NCBI GenBank assembly: GCA_964604675.1
Contig: CAZSAT010000015.1
Span: forward strand, 1-64,000
Source of the DNA: CAZSAT01 sp964604675
GTDB taxonomy: Bacteria > Myxococcota_A > UBA796 > CAJQPC01
Length of the DNA: 64,000 nucleotides
Direction: 5' to 3'
The notes under the pieces were generated by a model that was given only the letters and a program-made list of their open reading frames with translations, was not told the DNA's origin and made no database searches. Numbering within the stretch: position 1 is the stretch's first letter; every line of letters begins with the position of its first letter. Made by a program: the position numbers and the translations under genes. Below, piece by piece: positions 41,929 to 51,316 of this stretch.

Positions 41929-42780
41929 TCAGAGCGAAATGAGCACGCTGCCCAGAAAGGCCAGGGAGACGTACCCGTTCAGGTCGAAGAAGGCCTTGTC
42001 GATGCGCGACAGATCCGTGGGCGTCACGATCGCGTGTTCGTAGGCCAGGATGACCGCCATCAGCGCCACACCCACCCAGTAGGGCCACCACAGGCCGACC
42101 ACCCACGGGAGCGCCACCAGCCCGGCCATGGTCACCACGTGCAGGAGCGCCGAGACCACCAACGCACCGCGGACTCCGAGGCGCGCGGGGATGGAGTGCA
42201 GGCCTTCGTCGCGGTCGAAGCCGGCGTCCTGGCAGCTGTAGAGGATGTCGAAGCCCGCGACCCAGGTGGCGACCACCACCGACAGCAGAGCAGCGGTCCA
42301 GCTCATCCCGCCGGCGACGGCGATCCAGGCCGCAGTGGGCGCCAGCGCCAGGGCCAGGCCGAGCACCAGGTGACACGCCCAGCTCACGCGCTTGACCAGC
42401 GAGTAGCCCCAGACGATGGCCAGCGCGACCGGGAACAGCATCAGGCAGAGCGGCCCGAGCACCCAGCTCGCCACGCCAAAGACACCGGCTGAAGCCAGGG
42501 TCCAACCCCAGGCTGCACGGACCGACAGCTCCCCGGCCGGGATCTCCCGCGCCGACGTGCGCGGGTTGGCCGCGTCGATGTCGCGGTCCACGATGCGGTT
42601 GAAGCCCATCGCGGTCGAGCGCGCGGCGGTCAACGCCACCAGGATCCAGACCACGGTCCACACCGTGATGCCGTGCTCGCGGGCCGCCAGAGCGGTGGCT
42701 GCGAGGGCGAAGGGCGCCGAGAAGATCGTGTGGCTCAGCTTGATGGTGCGGGCGAAGGCGGAGAAGCTCACGCCACCCAT
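41929..42780 (-). CDS. ubiA: UbiA-family prenyltransferase (MqnP-like)
   Basis: A 283-residue inner-membrane protein with about eight helices. The two Asp-rich motifs that bind Mg-prenyl diphosphate are present: NRIVDRDID (~62-70, the NxxxDxxxD motif) and YSCQDAGFDRDEGL (~180-193). The ending SRIDKAFFDLNGYVSLAF is typical of 4-hydroxybenzoate/menaquinone-precursor prenyltransferases. With the futalosine pathway 4-11 kb away, it most likely prenylates the dihydroxynaphthoate-type intermediate (MqnP role). ATG 42780 is divergent from the acyl-CoA synthetase gene over 63 bases. A ubiquinone-type UbiA is the alternative, but no other ubiquinone gene is seen. Confidence 0.88.
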   Translation of the reverse strand: MGGVSFSAFARTIKLSHTIFSAPFALAATALAAREHGITVWTVVWILVALTAARSTAMGFNRIVDRDIDAANPRTSAREIPAGELSVRAAWGWTLASAGVFGVASWVLGPLCLMLFPVALAIVWGYSLVKRVSWACHLVLGLALALAPTAAWIAVAGGMSWTAALLSVVVATWVAGFDILYSCQDAGFDRDEGLHSIPARLGVRGALVVSALLHVVTMAGLVALPWVVGLWWPYWVGVALMAVILAYEHAIVTPTDLSRIDKAFFDLNGYVSLAFLGSVLISL

Positions 42781-42843
42781 CTAACGGTAAGGAGGACGGG
42801 GGCGGTTAGCGGGAGTCCGGAGCCCCGCCCAGGAGCACGCCCC

Positions 42844-44673
42844 ATGGACTCGACGATTGGCAGCATGATCCAACGCCGCATCCGCAAGAGCGGTGCCAAC
42901 CCCGCCCTGCGCGTCAAGACCGACGGCCGCTGGCAGGACACGAGCTGGAGCGCGCTCGGGGAGCGGATGGACCGCATCGCCGCCGGTGTGCTCACCGTGC
43001 CCGGCGGGGTCGAAGACCGCGCTGCCATCGCCATCATCGGCAACACGAGCGCCTCCTGGATCGCCTGCGACTTCGCCTGCCTCGGCGTGGGCCTGCGCAC
43101 CGTGCCGGTCTACGCCACCCTGCTGGCGGAAGAGGCCGGCTACCTGCACGTCGACACCGGCGCTGTGGTCACCATCGTGGAGGACGCCGCCCAGCTCGAG
43201 AAGGTCCGTTCCTTCCGCAAGGGCTTCCGGTTCTTCGACCGGGACTACGCGGCCGACGAGGTGACCCTGCGGCACATCGTGGTGATGGACCCCACCGGGG
43301 TGGCGCCGGCCGACGACTGGGAGAGCCTGGCCGACCTCGAGGCGCGGGGAGCCGAGAAGCTGGGCGAGACCGAAGCGGAGCGCACGCGCCGGGCCGAAGG
43401 CAGCCGCGATCAGACCGCCACCTACACCTACACCTCCGGCACCACCGGCCCGCCGAAGGGCGTCGTCCAGACCAACGAGAACATGCTGGCCATGCTCGAG
43501 GCGGTCGAGAAGATCAACATCTTCGGCGAGGAGACCCGGGACGGCGGCCTCCACCTCTTCCTGCCCCTCGCGCATTCCTTCGGTCGGCTGATCGAGCTGG
43601 GGAGCCCCTTCTTCGACACCCCGATCGTGGTCTCGTCGGTGCCCACCCTGGGCGACGACCTCAAGGAGACCCGCCCGGGCTTCTTCCCCGCGGCACCGCG
43701 GGTCTACGAGAAGATGAAGGCGAAGATCGAGACCAAGGTCGCCGGCGCCCCCCCCATCCGCCAGAAGCTCTTCCACTGGGCTATCGGCGCGGGCAAGGCC
43801 ACCATTCCGTACCGCTCGGTGGGCCAGGACGTGCCCTTCTTCATCGGCCTCAAGCACCGGCTCGCCGACAAGATCGTGCTCTCCAAGCTCCGCGCCGCGC
43901 TGGGCCTGGACCGCGCCCACATCCTGCTCTCAGGATCCGCGCCGCTCAACGTGGAGGTGCACGAGTTCTTCCTCGCCTGCGGGCTCGATCTGCTCGAGGC
44001 CTACGGGCTCACCGAGACCTGTCCGGGCCTCACCGCCAACCTGCCCGACCGCTTCAAGCTGGGCACGGTGGGCGTGGCCTTCCCCGGCGTGCAGATCCGG
44101 ATCGCCGACGACGGCGAGATCCTGGCCAAGGGCGCGAACATCACGTCGGGCTACCTCAACCGGAAGGACGCCACCGACGCCGCCTTCGACGACGAGGGTT
44201 GGTTCCTCACCGGCGACCTCGGCTCGATGGACAGCGACGGCTTCGTGAAGATCACCGGCCGCAAGAAGGAGCTGATGAAGACCAGCGGCGGCAAGTACAT
44301 CGCCCCCGCCAAGCTCGAGGGGCGGGTGAAGAACCTGACCATCGTGCAGGAGTGCGTCTCGGTGGCCGACACCCGCAACTACGTCACCGCGCTGATCGCC
44401 ATCGATCCCGAGGAGCTCGCGGACTGGGCCGCCCAGCAGGGGGTGGCCGCCGACCCGCAGTCCGAGCCCGTCCTGGCGGCGGTGCAGGCCCATGTCGATG
44501 CCGTCAACACCACCCTGGCCAGCTTCGAGACCATCAAGTACTTCCGGCTGGTGGAGCCGATGACGGTGGAAGGCGGGCTCTTGACCGCGTCGCTCAAGGT
44601 GAAGCGCAGCGTGGTGCTGGAGCGCTACGCCGACGTGATCGAGGAGATGTACGCGAGCGGCAAGAAGGCCTGA
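42844..44673 (+). CDS. AMP-dependent long-chain acyl-CoA synthetase
   Basis: A 609-residue adenylate-forming enzyme of the FadD15/long-chain acyl-CoA ligase group. Signatures: P-loop-like YTSGTTGPPKG (~199-209), LPLAHSFGR (~241-249), YGLTETCPG (~389-397), TGDLGSMDSDGF (~457-468), and GRKKELMKTSGGKYI (~473-487) with the catalytic Lys near the end. Full length for the family. It activates fatty acids with ATP and CoA in the cytoplasm or at the membrane. ATG follows an AGGAG-containing leader. The stop overlaps the next start by one base (TGATG), so it is translated together with the GNAT gene. Confidence 0.92.
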   Translation: MDSTIGSMIQRRIRKSGANPALRVKTDGRWQDTSWSALGERMDRIAAGVLTVPGGVEDRAAIAIIGNTSASWIACDFACLGVGLRTVPVYATLLAEEAGYLHVDTGAVVTIVEDAAQLEKVRSFRKGFRFFDRDYAADEVTLRHIVVMDPTGVAPADDWESLADLEARGAEKLGETEAERTRRAEGSRDQTATYTYTSGTTGPPKGVVQTNENMLAMLEAVEKINIFGEETRDGGLHLFLPLAHSFGRLIELGSPFFDTPIVVSSVPTLGDDLKETRPGFFPAAPRVYEKMKAKIETKVAGAPPIRQKLFHWAIGAGKATIPYRSVGQDVPFFIGLKHRLADKIVLSKLRAALGLDRAHILLSGSAPLNVEVHEFFLACGLDLLEAYGLTETCPGLTANLPDRFKLGTVGVAFPGVQIRIADDGEILAKGANITSGYLNRKDATDAAFDDEGWFLTGDLGSMDSDGFVKITGRKKELMKTSGGKYIAPAKLEGRVKNLTIVQECVSVADTRNYVTALIAIDPEELADWAAQQGVAADPQSEPVLAAVQAHVDAVNTTLASFETIKYFRLVEPMTVEGGLLTASLKVKRSVVLERYADVIEEMYASGKKA

Positions 44674-45398
44674 TGAAGAACGCGCTCGGTCAGGAGGTCG
44701 GACCGCTGGTGACCTTCCGGCCACGGCCCCCTCCTCCGTCGGAGCCGCTCGTGGGTCGCTTCGTCACCCTGGAGCCCTTGGACCCGAGCGCCCACGCCGA
44801 CGATCTCCACGACGCCTATGCCGACGACGTGCACGGTCGCGGGTGGACATGGATGGGCTACGGCCCGTTCCCGACGCGTACGGCGTTCCGAGCCTGGCTC
44901 GACACCCTGCCCGGCACCGATCCCCTCTTCTTCGCGGCCTGCGTCGACGGACGTGCAGCCGGCCTGGCCAGCTGGCTCAACGTGTGCCCCGAGGCGGGCC
45001 GCCTCGAGGTCGGCCACATCCACTTCGCCCCTCGTCTCCAGCGCACCCGCGCGGCCACCGAGGCGATGGACCTGATGCGCCGGCGGGTCTTCGACCTGGG
45101 CTACCGCCGCTACGAGTGGAAGTGCGACGCGCTGAACGCCCGCTCCCGACGCGCGGCGGAGCGCCTCGGCTTCTCCTTCGAGGGTGTGTTCCGGCAGCAC
45201 CTCGTGGTGAAGGGCCGCAACCGCGACACCGCCTGGTTCGCCTGCGTGGACCACGAGGAGCCCGCGCTCAGGGCCGCCTTCGCCGCCTGGCTGGACGACG
45301 CGAACTTCGAGGGTGGTCACCAGCTCCGGGCGCTCGGGACCTTCACCGGCCCCGTGCTCTCGGCCCGCGATCCCACGCTTCGCACACCGCAGCCGTAA
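44673..45398 (+). CDS. GNAT-family N-acetyltransferase (RimJ/RimL-like)
   Basis: A 241-residue acetyltransferase. The N-terminal entry (GRFVTLEPLDPSAHADDL, ~27-44) and ADDVHGRGWTWMGYGPF match RimJ/RimL/YjcK-type GNATs; HIHFAPRLQRTRAATEAM (~113-130) is the acetyl-CoA-binding region (R-x-x-x-A/G) and NARSRRAAERLGFSFEG (~150-166) the conserved C-terminal motif. The substrate, an N-terminus, amino acid or small molecule, is unknown. Start is fixed by the TGATG overlap with the synthetase. Confidence 0.85.
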   Translation: MKNALGQEVGPLVTFRPRPPPPSEPLVGRFVTLEPLDPSAHADDLHDAYADDVHGRGWTWMGYGPFPTRTAFRAWLDTLPGTDPLFFAACVDGRAAGLASWLNVCPEAGRLEVGHIHFAPRLQRTRAATEAMDLMRRRVFDLGYRRYEWKCDALNARSRRAAERLGFSFEGVFRQHLVVKGRNRDTAWFACVDHEEPALRAAFAAWLDDANFEGGHQLRALGTFTGPVLSARDPTLRTPQP

Positions 45399-45451
45399 CG
45401 AAGCCGGCGAGCCCCCCTTGAACTCGCTCCCCACCCCCACCCGGACTCCCC

Positions 45452-46552
45452 ATGCTCGCCCTGCTCCTGACCTGCGTGACCGTGCCCACCACCGGCACCC
45501 ACATCACCTTCGTGGCGATCGGCGACACCGGCAAGGGCACCGTGCTCCAGAGCCTGGTGGCCGACCAGATGGCCATGGTGTGCGCCAACGAGGACTGCGA
45601 CTTCGCCCTGATGCTGGGCGACAACTTCTACAACTGCGGCGTGGACCCCGACACCGGGGGTGGACCCGATCCGCTCTGGGACACGCGCTTCAACGACATC
45701 TACGACCAGGCGTCGCTCCAGATCCCCTTCTACGCGGTCCCCGGCAACCACGACTACTGGGCGGAGAACCCCGACGGCACGTGCGACACCGGCAACGGCT
45801 GGGCGGCCGACCGTGCTGCTGCCCAGGTGAGCTACTCGCTGAACAACTACCCGGCGAACACCCAGTTCAGCATGCCGTGGCTGCCCAGCTACGAGATGAC
45901 CGAGCCCCACGACTGGATCGAGCTCTTTCCGCTCGACACCCAGCGCATCGTGCTCGGCATGGGGGACGACGGAAACCCTGGAACCACGCTCCAGTGGACC
46001 GACACCGCGGACCGGATCGCCGCGTCCACCGCGAACTTCAAGGTCGCGTTCGGGCACCACCCGTACCTGTCCAACGGCAGCCACGGCGACGCCGGTGACT
46101 ACGACAACACCACGGTGGGAGCCGCCGACGTCTGCGATCCGACCACGCACGTCCCGGCCACCAGCGAGGCCTCCGACGCCGGGGTCTGCTGGAGGCAGTA
46201 CATGGAAGACGAGGTCTGCGGAGAGGTCGACCTCTACCTGTCCGGGCACGACCACAACCTGCAGTACCTGGAACCCGTCGCCGGGTGTGGCGACACCGCG
46301 TTCATCGTGTCGGGCTCCGGTGGCCAGGTGTCGTCGCTGAGCGGCAGCAACACCGCCTACGCGGAGTCGGCGGCGGCCGGCTTCTTCCTGCTGAAGGTGT
46401 GCGGGCCGCTCGGGCGCCTCGACCAGGTCACGATGTACGAGCACGACGGCACCGTGCTCTACACCTACAACCACCCCGACGCAGGGTCCTGCCCGATGAC
46501 CTACGACGAGAAGGCCGAGCTGCAGATCGAGGCGGCACGGGTGGCCGGCTGA
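45452..46552 (+). CDS. Exported purple-acid-phosphatase-like metallophosphoesterase
   Basis: A 366-residue protein with MLALLLTC at the start (possible lipobox, Cys at 8). All five metallophosphoesterase blocks are seen: AIGDTG (~22-27), LGDNFYNCG (~54-62), PGNHDYW (~97-103), FGHHPYLSNG (~201-210) and SGHDHNLQ (~265-272). The GDxG, GDNxY, GNHD, HH and GHxH order fits the tartrate-resistant acid phosphatase (ACP5/PAP) type with a two-metal site. Several Cys residues suggest disulfides outside the cytoplasm. It probably releases phosphate from organic esters in the envelope. It converges with the mqnX gene with 39 bases between. Confidence 0.87.
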   Translation: MLALLLTCVTVPTTGTHITFVAIGDTGKGTVLQSLVADQMAMVCANEDCDFALMLGDNFYNCGVDPDTGGGPDPLWDTRFNDIYDQASLQIPFYAVPGNHDYWAENPDGTCDTGNGWAADRAAAQVSYSLNNYPANTQFSMPWLPSYEMTEPHDWIELFPLDTQRIVLGMGDDGNPGTTLQWTDTADRIAASTANFKVAFGHHPYLSNGSHGDAGDYDNTTVGAADVCDPTTHVPATSEASDAGVCWRQYMEDEVCGEVDLYLSGHDHNLQYLEPVAGCGDTAFIVSGSGGQVSSLSGSNTAYAESAAAGFFLLKVCGPLGRLDQVTMYEHDGTVLYTYNHPDAGSCPMTYDEKAELQIEAARVAG

Positions 46553-46591
46553 CCGATCAGGCCACGGACAAGGACCGCTTCCCGGGGTCGC

Positions 46592-47719
46592 CTACGGGCG
46601 TGACACCCATCGCGGCATCGGCACCGGCGAACGCAAGGAGGTCTCCGGGTCGTCGGCGACCGGAAGGAGCAGGAGACCCGGCCGACGCCCGACCGCGATG
46701 GCTCCGAGATCGGGGCGACCGAGCGCGTGCGCGCCGCCCTGTGTGGCCGCGTCGAGCCAGGCGCGGACCGGCACGTCGGGAAACGCTGCGGCCAGGCAGC
46801 GGAGCTCGGCAAGGAGATCCAGATCGGGGCAGCTTGCGAGCGAGTCGGTCCCGAGCGCGAGCGTCACGCCGGCCCGCAGCATCGCGGGGACGTCGGGCAA
46901 CACGCCGCCGATGTGCAGGTTGGAGCGCGGGCACAAGACCACCGGGCTGCCCGCCGTCGCGACGAGCTCGAGATCCGCGGACACCGCGTGCGTCATGTGC
47001 ACGAGGGCGAGCCGCGCGCCCAGCACGCCGAGCCCGTCCAGGTACCGAGCGGGCGACACGCCCGGGGGTTCGAAGCTCCGCCAGTCGCGGCCCATCCGGT
47101 CCAGGTGCTGCGCCCAGGGGCCGCTGCCCGTCAACAAGAAGCGGCGCTCGGCCAGGTCCTCGTCGAGGTGGATGGCGGCCGGGGGGCCGGCGACGGCGCA
47201 CGCGTCGCGGATGCGCTCCGGCCAGGTGGAGTACGGGGCGTGGGGGCTGGGGCGCGACACCAGCCCAGGCGCCAGCTCCTCGCAGCCGCCCACGTCGAGG
47301 GGAGCCGGCTCCTGCCCGATGACCTCCCGGTGCACGGTGCCCTGCACGCGGGCGTCGATCAACGCCTGGGTGGCGAAGGGCGTGCCCTGGATGTCGCCGA
47401 CCGCCACGGTGCCGAACGCGATGGCTTCGCGCACCGCCGACGCAGCCGACGAGCGGATCGGACCCACGTCGTCCACAGGCAGGTGGCCGAGCAGGCGCGT
47501 GACCCAGCTCTCGAGGTCGTCACCCCCCGGCACGAGCCCGCGCAGCCACGACAGCTCGAGGTGGGTGTGCGCGTTGATCAGCCCCGGGAGGAGCAGCCCA
47601 TCGACGCGTTCCCCTGGCCCGTCGTCGAGGGCGACGATGCGCCCATCCTCGTGCTCGACGGTGAGCGCTCGGAACCCGTCGGGCGTGAAGACCCGATCCG
47701 GCCGGAGGCGCTGCCTCAC
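46592..47719 (-). CDS. mqnX: Amidohydrolase, probable aminodeoxyfutalosine deaminase
   Basis: A 375-residue amidohydrolase-superfamily enzyme. Metal ligands: NAHTHLELSW (~46-55; HxH), a His in AIHLDEDL (~165-172), HMTH (~221-224) and GTDSLAS (~273-279; Asp). This resembles SAH/aminofutalosine deaminases. It is the last gene of the menaquinone operon, directly after the MqnA-MqnC fusion, and overlaps its stop (GTGA at 47716-47719), which supports deamination of 6-amino-6-deoxyfutalosine to futalosine. If so, the mqnB-like gene at 4919 would be the next enzyme. A related cytosine- or SAH-deaminase role is possible. Confidence 0.8.
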   Translation of the reverse strand: MRQRLRPDRVFTPDGFRALTVEHEDGRIVALDDGPGERVDGLLLPGLINAHTHLELSWLRGLVPGGDDLESWVTRLLGHLPVDDVGPIRSSAASAVREAIAFGTVAVGDIQGTPFATQALIDARVQGTVHREVIGQEPAPLDVGGCEELAPGLVSRPSPHAPYSTWPERIRDACAVAGPPAAIHLDEDLAERRFLLTGSGPWAQHLDRMGRDWRSFEPPGVSPARYLDGLGVLGARLALVHMTHAVSADLELVATAGSPVVLCPRSNLHIGGVLPDVPAMLRAGVTLALGTDSLASCPDLDLLAELRCLAAAFPDVPVRAWLDAATQGGAHALGRPDLGAIAVGRRPGLLLLPVADDPETSLRSPVPMPRWVSRP

Positions 47720-49617
47720 GTGGCGGGTGCGGGCGCCCTCCGCCCGTTCTCGCGGGTGAGCGCAGCGCCCACGTGGTCGTACTGCGCGTTCCGACGGACC
47801 GGGTTGAAGCCGGCCTCTCGGATGTTGCGCTCGACGTCGGCCACGCTCATCGCGAAGGTGGTGCCCGCCGAGCTGACCACGTTCTCCTCGAGCATCACCG
47901 ATCCAAAGTCGTTGCAGCCCATGTGCAGGCTGGCCTGCGCCACGCCCGGGCCCTGGGTGACCCAGCTGGCCTGGATGTTCGGGATGTTGTCGAGCACCAG
48001 GCGCGACAGCGCGTTGACCCGCAGGTAGTCGGCGGCGGTGTTGTCGCCCGGCTTCACGTAGGTGTTGTCGGGCTGGAAGGTCCAGCAGATGAAGGCCACG
48101 AAGCCCCTCGTCTCGTCCTGCAGATCGCGCAGCCGCATCATGTGCTCGACCCGGTCCGCGGCGGTCTCGCTCATGCCGAACATCAGGGTGGAGCTCGAGC
48201 TCATGCCCATCTTGTGCGCCATGCGCATCGCCTCGAGCCACTGGTCGGTGGTGCACTTCAGCGGCGCGATCTTCTTCCGGACCGCGTCGACGAGCACCTC
48301 GGCGCCGCCTCCCGGCAGGCTGTCCATGCCGGCGGCCGCGAGCCGCTCCATGGTGGCCTCCATCGACAGGTCGGAGATCTTCATGATGTGGAAGATCTCC
48401 TCCGGCGACAGCGCATGGAGGTTGAGCGGGAAGTTCGACTTGATGAAGCGGAAGAGCTCCTCGTAGTACTCGATGCCCAGGCTGCGGTGGAGCCCGCCCT
48501 GGAGCAACACCTCGACACCACCGACCGAGACCAGCTCCTCGCACTTGGCGCGGATCTGGTCCTCGGTGAGCACGTAGGCCTCGCGGTGCTTCTCCGGCCG
48601 GTAGAACGCGCAGAACTTGCACGCCGTCACGCACACGTTGGTGTAGTTGATGTTCCGGCTGATGATGTAGGTGACGTCGTCGGTCGGATGCAGCGCCCAG
48701 CGGCGCAGGTTCGCGGCCGAGCCCAGGTCGGCGATCGGCGCCTCGAGGTGGAGGCGGTGGGCCTCCTCGAAGCTGAGCCGCTCCCCCTCGGCGCCCTTGC
48801 AGAGCAGGGTGTCGAGATCGGTGCGGCGGTAGGCCTGGACCCGCGGGCCGTACAGCACCACGTCCCGGGTGCCCAGCAGGCCGCGCTCGGCCCCCAGGGC
48901 GGCGTAGCGGCGCAGGCCCGAGAGCATGCGGTCGTCGAGCTCGTACTTCACGGCGTCGGTCAGGTAGGTCCGGTCGGGCTCCGGCAGCCCCTCCCGAAGC
49001 GCCAGGCCCTCGGTGGCCACGCGCCGCAGCTCGTCGATGACCTCGGCGTCGAGGTCCGGACGGCCGGCCCAGACCGCGAACACGAAGGGCAGGCCGGTCC
49101 AGTCCTTCCAGGCACCGGCGAGGTCGATGCGCTCGGCGAGCCGCTCGGGAAGCTCGCGCGCGGGGTCGCCGATGATGAGCGCCGCGCCCTTCCCCACCGC
49201 GTGCTCGAGCGCCTTGCCCGGCTCGGTGCGGAAGATGGTCAGGTCGGTGGGCACCCGATCCTTCAGGGGCCCCTGCTTCACGAGCAGCTCGGCCAGCACG
49301 GCGCTCGACCGGCTGCACCCGTCGAGCGCGAGCACCTCCCACTGCTCGGGCGGCACCTCGCTGACCAGCAAGACCGACTGCACCGGCCCGTCGGCGCCGA
49401 TGCAGACGCCGGGCACGATGCGGTAGTCGCCGTCGGTCAGCACGCTCGCCACCGGCAGGAGCGCCAGATCCACCTCGCCTTCACGGAGCAACCGCGCGGC
49501 CTCCGCCGGGTGGTGGTGGAGCACCTCGAAGCGGGTGTGGTCCAGGCGCGCGGTGAGCGGCCAGGCGTTGGTGAAGTGCACCGTGGCGATGCGGACGCGG
49601 TCGATGGGGGTGGCCAT
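47716..49617 (-). CDS. mqnA-mqnC: MqnA-MqnC fusion: chorismate dehydratase and radical SAM dehypoxanthine futalosine cyclase
   Basis: A 633-residue bifunctional protein. Residues ~1-275 match MqnA, the periplasmic-binding-protein-like dehydratase that converts chorismate to 3-enolpyruvylbenzoate. Residues ~285-633 match MqnC: the radical SAM Cys motif is CVTACKFCAFYR (Cys ~329, 333, 336), followed by EVLLQGGLH, SLPGGGAEVL, FICWTFQPDNTY, QASWVTQGPG and GCNDFGSVMLEENVV, the MqnC-specific set. MqnC closes dehypoxanthine futalosine to cyclic DHFL. ATG 49617 has a GGAGG-containing upstream site and follows MqnE by a few bases. The fused enzymes are not consecutive in the pathway. Confidence 0.88.
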   Translation of the reverse strand: MATPIDRVRIATVHFTNAWPLTARLDHTRFEVLHHHPAEAARLLREGEVDLALLPVASVLTDGDYRIVPGVCIGADGPVQSVLLVSEVPPEQWEVLALDGCSRSSAVLAELLVKQGPLKDRVPTDLTIFRTEPGKALEHAVGKGAALIIGDPARELPERLAERIDLAGAWKDWTGLPFVFAVWAGRPDLDAEVIDELRRVATEGLALREGLPEPDRTYLTDAVKYELDDRMLSGLRRYAALGAERGLLGTRDVVLYGPRVQAYRRTDLDTLLCKGAEGERLSFEEAHRLHLEAPIADLGSAANLRRWALHPTDDVTYIISRNINYTNVCVTACKFCAFYRPEKHREAYVLTEDQIRAKCEELVSVGGVEVLLQGGLHRSLGIEYYEELFRFIKSNFPLNLHALSPEEIFHIMKISDLSMEATMERLAAAGMDSLPGGGAEVLVDAVRKKIAPLKCTTDQWLEAMRMAHKMGMSSSSTLMFGMSETAADRVEHMMRLRDLQDETRGFVAFICWTFQPDNTYVKPGDNTAADYLRVNALSRLVLDNIPNIQASWVTQGPGVAQASLHMGCNDFGSVMLEENVVSSAGTTFAMSVADVERNIREAGFNPVRRNAQYDHVGAALTRENGRRAPAPAT

Positions 49618-49619
49618 GA

Positions 49620-50756
49620 TCAGGCCTCCGCAACGGTGTTGTAGTGGGTGTCCCGCTCGACCGGGACACGGCCCGCGGTCGTGATGAGCTTGATCAGCTC
49701 ATGACGCGGCAGACCCTGCGGGGTCTCCGCGCCGGCCATGTGGTAGATGCGCTCCTCGAGCACCGTGCCGTCGAGATCGTCGGCGCCGAACCAGAGGCTC
49801 ACCTGGGCGATCTTGACGCCCAGCATGATCCAGTAGCTCTTGATGTGCGGCACGTTGTCGAGCATCAGGCGCGAGATGGCGATGGTCTTCAGGCTGTCGT
49901 GCCCGGTGGGCGCGGCGAGCTTCGAGAGGCGGTTGTTGTCGTTGTGGAAGCGCAGCGGGATGAAGGTCTGCATGCGCCCGCGACCCGCCGCGAGGCTCTC
50001 GTCCTGCAGCGCGCGTAGGCGGACGAGGTGGTCGACCCGCTCCTCGTGGGTCTCGATGCTCCCGAAGAGCATCGTGCAGTTGGTCATCATGCCGAGCCGG
50101 TGAGCGGTCCGGTGCACGTCGAGCCAGCCGTCGGCGTCGACCTTGTCGTGGCAGAGCTTCTTGCGCGCCCTGGGGTGGAAGATCTCGGCACCCCCGCCCG
50201 GCAGGGAGTCGAGCCCGGCCTCGCGCAGCGCGACCAGCACCTGCTCGTAGGACATGCCGTACTTCTCGGCGTAGTAATGGATCTCCACCGCCGTGAAGCC
50301 CTTGATGTGCAGGTCGGGCCGCTCGGCCTTCACGGCGCGCAAGAGCTCGGTGTAGTAGCTGAAGGGCAGTCCGGGGTGCAGCCCGTTCACGATGTGCACC
50401 TCGGTGATGAAGCGGTCCTTCAGCGCCCGAACGCGCCCCACTGCGTCCTCCAGCGACATCGTGTAAGCCGCGTCCATGCCCTCCTCGAGGCGGGCGAAGC
50501 TGCAGAAGATGCAGCTGGCCTCGCACACGTTGGTCGCGTTGATGTGCAGGTTGCGGTTGAACCAGGTCAGGTCGCCGTGCAGGCGCTCCCGCACGAGGTT
50601 GGCGAGGGCACCCACGCTGGCGACGTCGCGCTCCTCGAACAGCCTCACGCCGTCCTCGTAGCTGAGGCGCTCGCCGGCGCTCACCTTCTCGGCGAGGTCG
50701 TCGAGGCCGATGCGCTTCAGCGCCATGCGGCTGACGGTGGACAGGGTCGGAGTCAT
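49620..50756 (-). CDS. mqnE: Aminofutalosine synthase, radical SAM
   Basis: A 378-residue radical SAM enzyme that joins 3-enolpyruvylbenzoate with SAM-derived adenosyl to form aminodeoxyfutalosine. The Fe-S motif is CEASCIFCSFAR (Cys ~77, 81, 84), preceded by NRNLHINATNVC and followed by the MqnE-type segments EVHIVNGLHP, IKGFTAVEIHYYAEKYG, SLPGGGAEIF, FIPLRFHNDNN and KSYWIMLG. The pattern separates it from MqnC next door. ATG 50756 overlaps the UbiX stop (ATGA). The gene lies between ubiX and the mqnA-mqnC fusion in one operon. Confidence 0.9.
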   Translation of the reverse strand: MTPTLSTVSRMALKRIGLDDLAEKVSAGERLSYEDGVRLFEERDVASVGALANLVRERLHGDLTWFNRNLHINATNVCEASCIFCSFARLEEGMDAAYTMSLEDAVGRVRALKDRFITEVHIVNGLHPGLPFSYYTELLRAVKAERPDLHIKGFTAVEIHYYAEKYGMSYEQVLVALREAGLDSLPGGGAEIFHPRARKKLCHDKVDADGWLDVHRTAHRLGMMTNCTMLFGSIETHEERVDHLVRLRALQDESLAAGRGRMQTFIPLRFHNDNNRLSKLAAPTGHDSLKTIAISRLMLDNVPHIKSYWIMLGVKIAQVSLWFGADDLDGTVLEERIYHMAGAETPQGLPRHELIKLITTAGRVPVERDTHYNTVAEA

Positions 50757-51316
50757 CGGGCGCCCTCCCAGCGGCGGACGAGGTCGTTGTCGATACCGAG
50801 CTGGTCCAGCACGCGGCCAGCCAGGTCGTCGACCACCTCGTCCAGGGTCTCGGGGTTCGTGTAGAAAGCGGGAGCAGCGGGCACCACCACGGCGCCGGCC
50901 AGCGTGACCGTTCTCAGGTTCTCGATCTGGATGAGCGACAGCGGCGCTTCCCGGTAGAGCAACACCAGCTTCTTCCGCTCCTTGAGCATCACCTCGCCGG
51001 CCCGCGCGAGCAGGTCGCTGGCCTGCCCGGTGGCGATCCGGGCGAGCGCGCCTGCGGTGCACGGCGCGATGGCCATGCCGTCGACCCGGGCCGAGCCCGA
51101 CGCGAAGGGCGCGAAGAAGTCGTTCGGTGCCCAGATGCGGTGGCCGAGCTCCGCCGGGTCGCTCTTCAGCTCGTGCTGCCACACCATGCGGCCGGCCTTG
51201 GTGAGCACCACGTCGGTCTGGATGCCGCGGTCACGCCCGGCGTTCGCGAGCCAGGTCAACAGGGAGCGCGCGTAGCAGGCCCCCGTGGCGCCGGTGATGC
51301 CGATGACGATCCTCAT
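50753..51316 (-). CDS. ubiX: UbiX-family flavin prenyltransferase
   Basis: A 187-residue flavoprotein that attaches dimethylallyl phosphate to FMN, producing the cofactor for UbiD-type decarboxylases. It begins with the dinucleotide-binding loop VIGITGATGACYARSL (~4-19); the SGSARVDGMAIAPCTAGALARIA segment (~91-113) holds the conserved catalytic/phosphate-binding loop; and VVVPAAPAFYTNP (~151-163) matches the conserved C-terminal PPxPAFY motif. In the futalosine route a UbiX/UbiD pair decarboxylates the naphthoate intermediate; a UbiD gene is not in the window. ATG 51316 overlaps the UbiE stop (ATGA). Confidence 0.9.
   Translation of the reverse strand: MRIVIGITGATGACYARSLLTWLANAGRDRGIQTDVVLTKAGRMVWQHELKSDPAELGHRIWAPNDFFAPFASGSARVDGMAIAPCTAGALARIATGQASDLLARAGEVMLKERKKLVLLYREAPLSLIQIENLRTVTLAGAVVVPAAPAFYTNPETLDEVVDDLAGRVLDQLGIDNDLVRRWEGAR

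Noticed and set aside
42781..42809. CTAAC...GTTAG inverted repeat between the UbiA and acyl-CoA synthetase genes as an operator
   Set aside because: Only five pairs, far apart, and such TAAC/GTTA words occur often as TA-boxes here.
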